Assembly (NCBI GenBank): GCA_002315195.1
Contig: DCGD01000005.1
Location: 526 to 11,368 of the forward strand
DNA length: 10,843 bases
Direction of reading: 5' to 3'
DNA from: Prevotellaceae bacterium UBA1787
Lineage (GTDB): Bacteria > Bacteroidota > Bacteroidia > Bacteroidales > Bacteroidaceae
The notes below the pieces were generated by a model. It did no database searches, was not told the DNA's origin, and saw only the letters and a list, made by a program, of their open reading frames with translations. Of the stretch, positions 6,919 to 10,843 are shown one piece after another (the first letter of the stretch is position 1; the number at the start of each line of letters is the position of its first letter). Made by a program: the position numbers and the translations under genes.

Positions 6919-8178
6919 TTATTCTACCAATACGGGTTTCTCATCTACCTTCCATGGAAGTCCCCATTTGTTGAGTGCTTCCATATAAGGATCCGGATCA
7001 AATTCCTCAACATTGAAAACACCCGGCTTTTTCCATGCGCCTGTCATTACAAGAGAGGTACCGATCATTGCAGGTACGCCTGTGGTATAAGAAATGGCTT
7101 GCGAACCTACTTCCTTGTAACATTCTTGATGGTCGCAAACATTGTAAATATAAATGTGACGTTCTTTGCCATCCTTGACACCGGTATATATGCAACCAAT
7201 GTTAGTTTTTCCAACGGTACGAGGTCCCAAAGAAGCCGGATCAGGCAAAAGAGTGCGCAGAAATTGGATAGGAACAATATGATGTCCTTCAAACTCCACT
7301 GGCTCTGTTCCCAACATACCGACATTTTCCAAACATTTCATATGAGTAAGATAACTCTGGCCGAATGTCATAAAGAAACGGATACGCTTGATGCCGGGAA
7401 TGTTCAATGCCAATGATTCAATCTCTTCATGATGAAGAAGATACATATCCTTGTCTCCTACACCCTCAAAATTATAGGTACGATGGATTTCCATGGGTTT
7501 CGTCTCTACCCAATGTCCATTTTCCCAATAAGAACCATTGGCACTCACTTCGCGTAGATTGATTTCAGGATTGAAATTCGTCGCGAAAGGATAACCATGG
7601 TCGCCACCATTGCAATCAAGAATGTCTATGGTATGTATTTCATCAAAATAGTGTTTCAATGCGTATGCTGAAAACACACTGGTTACACCCGGATCGAAAC
7701 CTGTTCCCAACAAAGCCGTAATACCTGCGTCCGCAAACTTTTTGCGGTATGCCCATTGCCAAGAATAATCAAAATAAGCCGTAAAGCCTTTTTCCTTGCA
7801 ACGCTTTTCATAGACGGCGCGCCATTCTGGATTGTTGGTATCTTCACACTCATAATTCGCTGTATCTACATAATCTACTTTTGTTTCAAGACAAGCATCC
7901 ATGATGGTAAGATCCTGGTAGGGCAAAGCCAAATTCAAAACAATGTTTGGTTTGACTTCTTTGATTAATGCAACCAATTCTTCCACATTGTCTGCATCAA
8001 CTTTCGCTGTCGTAACGACAGCCTTTGTTTTTCCTTCCAATTTCTGCTTCATTGCATCACACTTGCTCAGCGTACGACTTGCAATGCAGATTTCATCAAA
8101 TACCTCAGCATTCTGCGCACATTTCTGTATAGCTACCCCTGCTACTCCTCCACAGCCAATGACAAGTACTTTTCCCAT
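6919..8178 (-). CDS. Carboxyspermidine/carboxynorspermidine dehydrogenase (saccharopine dehydrogenase family)
   Basis: A cytosolic enzyme of 419 residues that reductively joins L-aspartate semialdehyde to a polyamine amine (putrescine, diaminopropane or possibly agmatine) with NAD(P)H, making the carboxy-polyamine that NspC decarboxylates. The N-terminus is a Rossmann fold, VLVIGCGGVAG (4-14), followed by CAQNAEVFDEICIASRT (20-36), a pattern close to Vibrio-type carboxynorspermidine dehydrogenases. NLALPYQD (about 102-109), GTGFDPGVTSVFSAYA and LDCNGGDHGYPFATNFNP mark the middle of the family. It starts 16 bp after the agmatinase stop and stands directly before the decarboxylase, the usual partner arrangement. 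Homology to saccharopine dehydrogenase could mislead toward lysine metabolism, but the neighbours argue strongly for polyamines. The amine acceptor cannot be read from the sequence. Confidence 0.92.
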   Translation of the reverse strand: MGKVLVIGCGGVAGVAIQKCAQNAEVFDEICIASRTLSKCDAMKQKLEGKTKAVVTTAKVDADNVEELVALIKEVKPNIVLNLALPYQDLTIMDACLETKVDYVDTANYECEDTNNPEWRAVYEKRCKEKGFTAYFDYSWQWAYRKKFADAGITALLGTGFDPGVTSVFSAYALKHYFDEIHTIDILDCNGGDHGYPFATNFNPEINLREVSANGSYWENGHWVETKPMEIHRTYNFEGVGDKDMYLLHHEEIESLALNIPGIKRIRFFMTFGQSYLTHMKCLENVGMLGTEPVEFEGHHIVPIQFLRTLLPDPASLGPRTVGKTNIGCIYTGVKDGKERHIYIYNVCDHQECYKEVGSQAISYTTGVPAMIGTSLVMTGAWKKPGVFNVEEFDPDPYMEALNKWGLPWKVDEKPVLVE

Positions 8179-8194
8179 TTCTTGATCTCTGTTT

Positions 8195-9046
8195 TTATTT
8201 GTTTAATGCTAATAACAATTCTCTTACTACCTTGCATGCAACGGCAGTAGATACCCCCGACACATCCAACATTGGAGCCAATTCATTCACGTCACAACCC
8301 ACAATGTGATGATTACGGCAAACGAATACTATGGCTTTGCGCAACTCTTCAAAACTTACACCTCCAGCCTCCGGAGTACCCGTTCCGGGAAAGATAGACG
8401 GATCCAAAATATCCAAGTCTATGGTAAAATAAACGGGCGCGGTTGATGGAATATCCAACGACGTGATGTCTTCCAAAGTAAATGGATGCATATCTGTATG
8501 TCCTTCTCTTGCAAACATCCATTCATTCCGTTCCCCTGAACGAATGCCGTACTGATGGATTTTCCCATCACCAACTATATCGTGACACCGACGCAACACA
8601 CAGGCATGTGAAAGCTTGACACCCAAATAATCATCGCGCAAATCCGCATGCGCATCAAAATGTACGATATGTACGTCATCATATCTCCTTTGAATTTCCC
8701 TAAATGTTCCCAATGTTACGAGATGCTCACCACCAAGCATCAATGGCATCTTACCTGCTTCCAATATCTCCGCTGTGTGTTCTGAAATGATTTCAAGCGA
8801 TTTTTCGGCAGAACCCATGGGAAGTTCCAAATCTCCAAAATCGAATACCTTTATTTTCTCAAGGTCTCTGTCAAGGTAAGGAGAATAAGTTTCGAGCCCA
8901 TAAGATTCATGACGAATGGCGGAACTACCAAAACGAGCACCCGGTCTGTAACTTGTCGTTGAGTCAAATGGAGCTCCAAACATAACCACGGATGCTTCAT
9001 CGAAACTTGAATCACAAGCTATGAATGTTTCTATGTTACGCTTCAT
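8195..9046 (-). CDS. speB: Agmatinase-family ureohydrolase
   Basis: A 283-residue arginase/agmatinase-fold hydrolase that releases urea from a guanidino group, most simply agmatine to putrescine. All binuclear manganese ligands are visible: His108 in LGGEH, Asp131/His133/Asp135 in FDAHADLRDD, and Asp210/Asp212 in TIDLDILDP. SHACVLRR (146-153) and PGTGTPEAGG (220-229) complete the family pattern. The start codon overlaps the last codons of the spermidine synthase homologue by 4 bp (ATGA at 9046-9043), implying translational coupling. Within the cluster it sits between the decarboxylase that makes agmatine and the enzymes that extend putrescine. Aminopropylagmatine is an alternative substrate known for some relatives, and the choice decides the order of the pathway. 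Confidence 0.93.
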   Translation of the reverse strand: MKRNIETFIACDSSFDEASVVMFGAPFDSTTSYRPGARFGSSAIRHESYGLETYSPYLDRDLEKIKVFDFGDLELPMGSAEKSLEIISEHTAEILEAGKMPLMLGGEHLVTLGTFREIQRRYDDVHIVHFDAHADLRDDYLGVKLSHACVLRRCHDIVGDGKIHQYGIRSGERNEWMFAREGHTDMHPFTLEDITSLDIPSTAPVYFTIDLDILDPSIFPGTGTPEAGGVSFEELRKAIVFVCRNHHIVGCDVNELAPMLDVSGVSTAVACKVVRELLLALNK

Positions 9047-9915
9047 CGTATCACATATTTTTCGTTTTCTACTTTTGACAACATCCTTTCAACATAGGCG
9101 GGAAGCGCAAAACAACCCTGGTGGAGATTGGTGGTATAGTAATTGGTTTCTATGTTCAACGATTTCCAATGTTCCGTTCTTATGTCATTTACCGGGTGAT
9201 ATTTTTTTGAAGCAAAGCCAAACAACCAATACCCCGAAGGATAGGAGGGTATGTGAGCCTGATAGATGCGACTGATTGGAAAACTCTCTACAATGCGTTT
9301 GTGGGCTTTCTGTGTTTCAATTCTGTCTTCCTCGTAAAAAGGTGACTGATGCTGATTTACCATGATGCCGTCTTCTTTCAAAGCCTTGAAACAAGATCCA
9401 TAAAATTCGCGGGACAGAAGACTTTCACCAGGACCATAGAATCCAGCCGAGTCAACGATGATTACATCATACTCCCCTACTATATGGCGCACATAGCGAA
9501 GAACATTTTGAGTGTATATCGTCACTTTCGGATTGTCAAGCCCATTGGCTGAGAAAGGCAGATATTTCTTTGCTGCTTCCACTACCCCGACATTTACCTC
9601 CACCATATCTATGCACTCTATGTCAGGATACTTGAGAAGTTCGCGAACAACACCACCATCCCCTGAACCAAACACCAAAATCTTTCTCGGGTTCGGATGA
9701 ACTGCCATTGGAATATGCGTTATCATTTCATGATAGATATATTCATCCTTTTCCGTCATGATGATGTAGCCATCTACCGTAAGAACGCGACCAAACTCCT
9801 GAGATTCAAAAATATCTATACGGTTATGATCGTTTTCTTCCGAGTATATCTGTTTATCTACCTTGATAGACAACTTTACGTTTTCTGTATGTAGTTCTGA
9901 AAACCAAAAATCCAT
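9043..9915 (-). CDS. speE: Spermidine synthase homologue with altered active-site motifs
   Basis: A 290-residue member of the polyamine aminopropyltransferase family, which normally transfers the aminopropyl group of decarboxylated SAM to putrescine. The fold is clear: TVDGYIIMTEKDEYIYHEM (47-64 region), GSGDGG (83-88), and HIPSYPSG (221-228). Several usually conserved positions differ. The V-E-I-D stretch is VEVN (105-108), the (E/D)-D-G stretch that lines the adenosine site is QNV (136-138), and the catalytic loop normally written D-S-T-D-P reads DSAGF (155-159). The first Asp (155) is kept, but the second acidic residue is Gly158. The frame is open and full length, so it is not a simple pseudogene. 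The start at 9915 is 57 bp after the arginine decarboxylase stop, and its stop overlaps the agmatinase start. With no speD in view and a SAM-independent route beside it, it may be changed in function or decaying. Confidence 0.88.
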   Translation of the reverse strand: MDFWFSELHTENVKLSIKVDKQIYSEENDHNRIDIFESQEFGRVLTVDGYIIMTEKDEYIYHEMITHIPMAVHPNPRKILVFGSGDGGVVRELLKYPDIECIDMVEVNVGVVEAAKKYLPFSANGLDNPKVTIYTQNVLRYVRHIVGEYDVIIVDSAGFYGPGESLLSREFYGSCFKALKEDGIMVNQHQSPFYEEDRIETQKAHKRIVESFPISRIYQAHIPSYPSGYWLFGFASKKYHPVNDIRTEHWKSLNIETNYYTTNLHQGCFALPAYVERMLSKVENEKYVIR

Positions 9916-9972
9916 ATTACGTAGTTAGAAAAAATAACAAGATATTAACAGTATGAGAAAATTTCTATTTTA

Positions 9973-10843
9973 TCAATATATGGTAGCCTCCTTGATAACA
10001 TTTAGACATTCTATCTTTGGATCTTCAGGACCAGTCATGGAACACCCCTTTTCCTTTGCATAGATGATGTAATCAATGATTTCTTGAGTGATGCGTTCTC
10101 CAGGAGCAAGAATGGGAATGCCAGGAGGATAACTCATGACAAATTCCGTACATATTCTGCCATTGGTTTCCCTTATGGGTATCATTTCTTCCTTAGGCGC
10201 ATAGAATGCTTCCTGAGGTGTCATGACAACGGATGGATTGATGTATTCATGATCGAACAAACCCGTGCGTGAACGCTTATACCTGCGGCGAATGTCATAC
10301 AATGCACTCACAAGACGTTCTATCTCGCGCATGCGATCACCTATGGAAATATAAGCCAGCGTATTGCCTATATCTCCCAATTCCATCTGAATGTCATACT
10401 CATCACGGAGCAAATCATATACTTCTATGCCGGCCAAACCTATATCAAGCGTAAATACCGTTAATTTGGTCTTGTCAAAGTCATATACGGAATCACCGTT
10501 GATAAGTTCCGAACCATAAGCATAATAGTCACCTATCTTGTTTATTTCCGTACGGGCATATTCTGCCATTTCCACTACCTCCTCAAAAGCTTCCTTGCCC
10601 CGCAGAGCAAGGTTGCGGCGGGAAATGTCAAGAGAAGCAAGCAACAAATATGATGCGCTTGTTGTTTGAGTCAAATTGATGACTTGACGTACATATCCTG
10701 CACCTACCGTTTTATTTGTCAATAGTATGCTGCTCTGAGTAAGACTGCCTCCGGATTTATGCATGGAAACACACGACATGTCCGCTCCGGCTTTCATGGC
10801 GGAAATGGGCATTTCGTCTCCAAAATAAAAATGTGTTCCGTGT
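9973..10843 (-). CDS. speA: Arginine decarboxylase, Orn/Lys/Arg decarboxylase family (N-terminus beyond right edge)
   Basis: A PLP-dependent fold-I decarboxylase cut by the right edge; the open frame runs unbroken from the last full codon (10842) to the TGA at 9973, about 290 residues of an expected 480 or so. The first visible residues HGTHFYFGDEM correspond to the DEAHGxHxxF region, and SMHKSGGSLTQSS contains the PLP-binding lysine. LDISRRNLALRG and SYPPGIPILAPGE are typical of the short Bacillus SpeA-type enzymes rather than the large inducible AdiA/CadA forms. The apparent ATG at 10812 is internal. Arginine is the most likely substrate because an agmatinase-family gene lies two genes downstream; lysine or ornithine cannot be excluded. 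It would feed agmatine into the rest of the cluster. The promoter of the operon must lie outside the window. Confidence 0.9.
   Translation of the reverse strand, partial: HGTHFYFGDEMPISAMKAGADMSCVSMHKSGGSLTQSSILLTNKTVGAGYVRQVINLTQTTSASYLLLASLDISRRNLALRGKEAFEEVVEMAEYARTEINKIGDYYAYGSELINGDSVYDFDKTKLTVFTLDIGLAGIEVYDLLRDEYDIQMELGDIGNTLAYISIGDRMREIERLVSALYDIRRRYKRSRTGLFDHEYINPSVVMTPQEAFYAPKEEMIPIRETNGRICTEFVMSYPPGIPILAPGERITQEIIDYIIYAKEKGCSMTGPEDPKIECLNVIKEATIY

Noticed and set aside
6874..7416. Plus-strand open frame of 180 codons over the 3' end of the dehydrogenase gene
   Set aside because: It is antisense to a well-recognised enzyme gene, and its product shows no family features.
6919..8178. 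Lysine-pathway saccharopine dehydrogenase
   Set aside because: Family resemblance is real, but the N-terminal pattern and position between agmatinase and carboxyspermidine decarboxylase fit polyamine synthesis.
10812..10812. ATG as the start of the arginine decarboxylase
   Set aside because: The frame stays open to the window edge, and the residues before it (HGTHFYFGDE) match the family's PLP-site region, so the true start lies outside.
1..10843. Defence system, mobile element, CRISPR array or phage genes
   Set aside because: No nuclease, transposase, integrase, terminal repeats or regularly spaced repeats were seen on either strand.

Overview
The window looks like a piece of a Bacteroidales chromosome, most likely Prevotella-like. 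The evidence is a Bacteroidetes-type promoter (TATATTTG with a GTTG box 19 bp upstream), starts without clear Shine-Dalgarno sequences, AT-rich spacers, secreted carbohydrate-active enzymes, and a polyamine cluster whose proteins resemble those of Bacteroidales. Genus is inference. No tRNA, rRNA, CRISPR array, IS element or phage gene was seen.

Left part (1-3551), cell-surface carbohydrate genes. A long minus-strand reading frame is open from 1443 to the left edge and encodes a secreted right-handed beta-helix protein, probably a glycan-degrading enzyme. Just upstream of it (1466-1955) is a broken gene. It has an intact signal peptide and N-terminus in one frame and a C-terminus in another, so it looks like the remnant of a larger secreted protein. 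A good Bacteroidetes promoter (2001-2031) still stands in front of it. After about 380 bp without a gene, a plus-strand lipoprotein of the phosphodiester glycosidase (NAGPA/DUF2233) family runs from 2414 to 3466. It ends at a strong bidirectional terminator shared with the convergent gene on the other side.

Middle part (3552-5667). Two minus-strand exported alpha/beta hydrolases are almost fused (1-bp gap): a CE7/AXE1-like esterase followed by a lipoprotein esterase. They may deacylate polysaccharides. They start only 45 bp after the polyamine genes with no terminator seen between, so they may be co-transcribed with them.

Right part (5713-10843), a five-gene polyamine cluster on the minus strand. 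In transcription order it is arginine decarboxylase (speA type, cut by the right edge), a spermidine synthase homologue (speE), an agmatinase-family ureohydrolase (speB, 4-bp overlap with speE), a carboxyspermidine/carboxynorspermidine dehydrogenase, and a carboxy(nor)spermidine decarboxylase (nspC). Together they can take arginine to agmatine, putrescine and spermidine, using aspartate semialdehyde as aminopropyl donor and no decarboxylated SAM. The same enzymes could also work in another order, through carboxyaminopropylagmatine. The cluster still carries speE, but its product has lost several residues normally conserved for dcSAM/amine binding, and no speD is visible. This is the most interesting biochemical point in the window.
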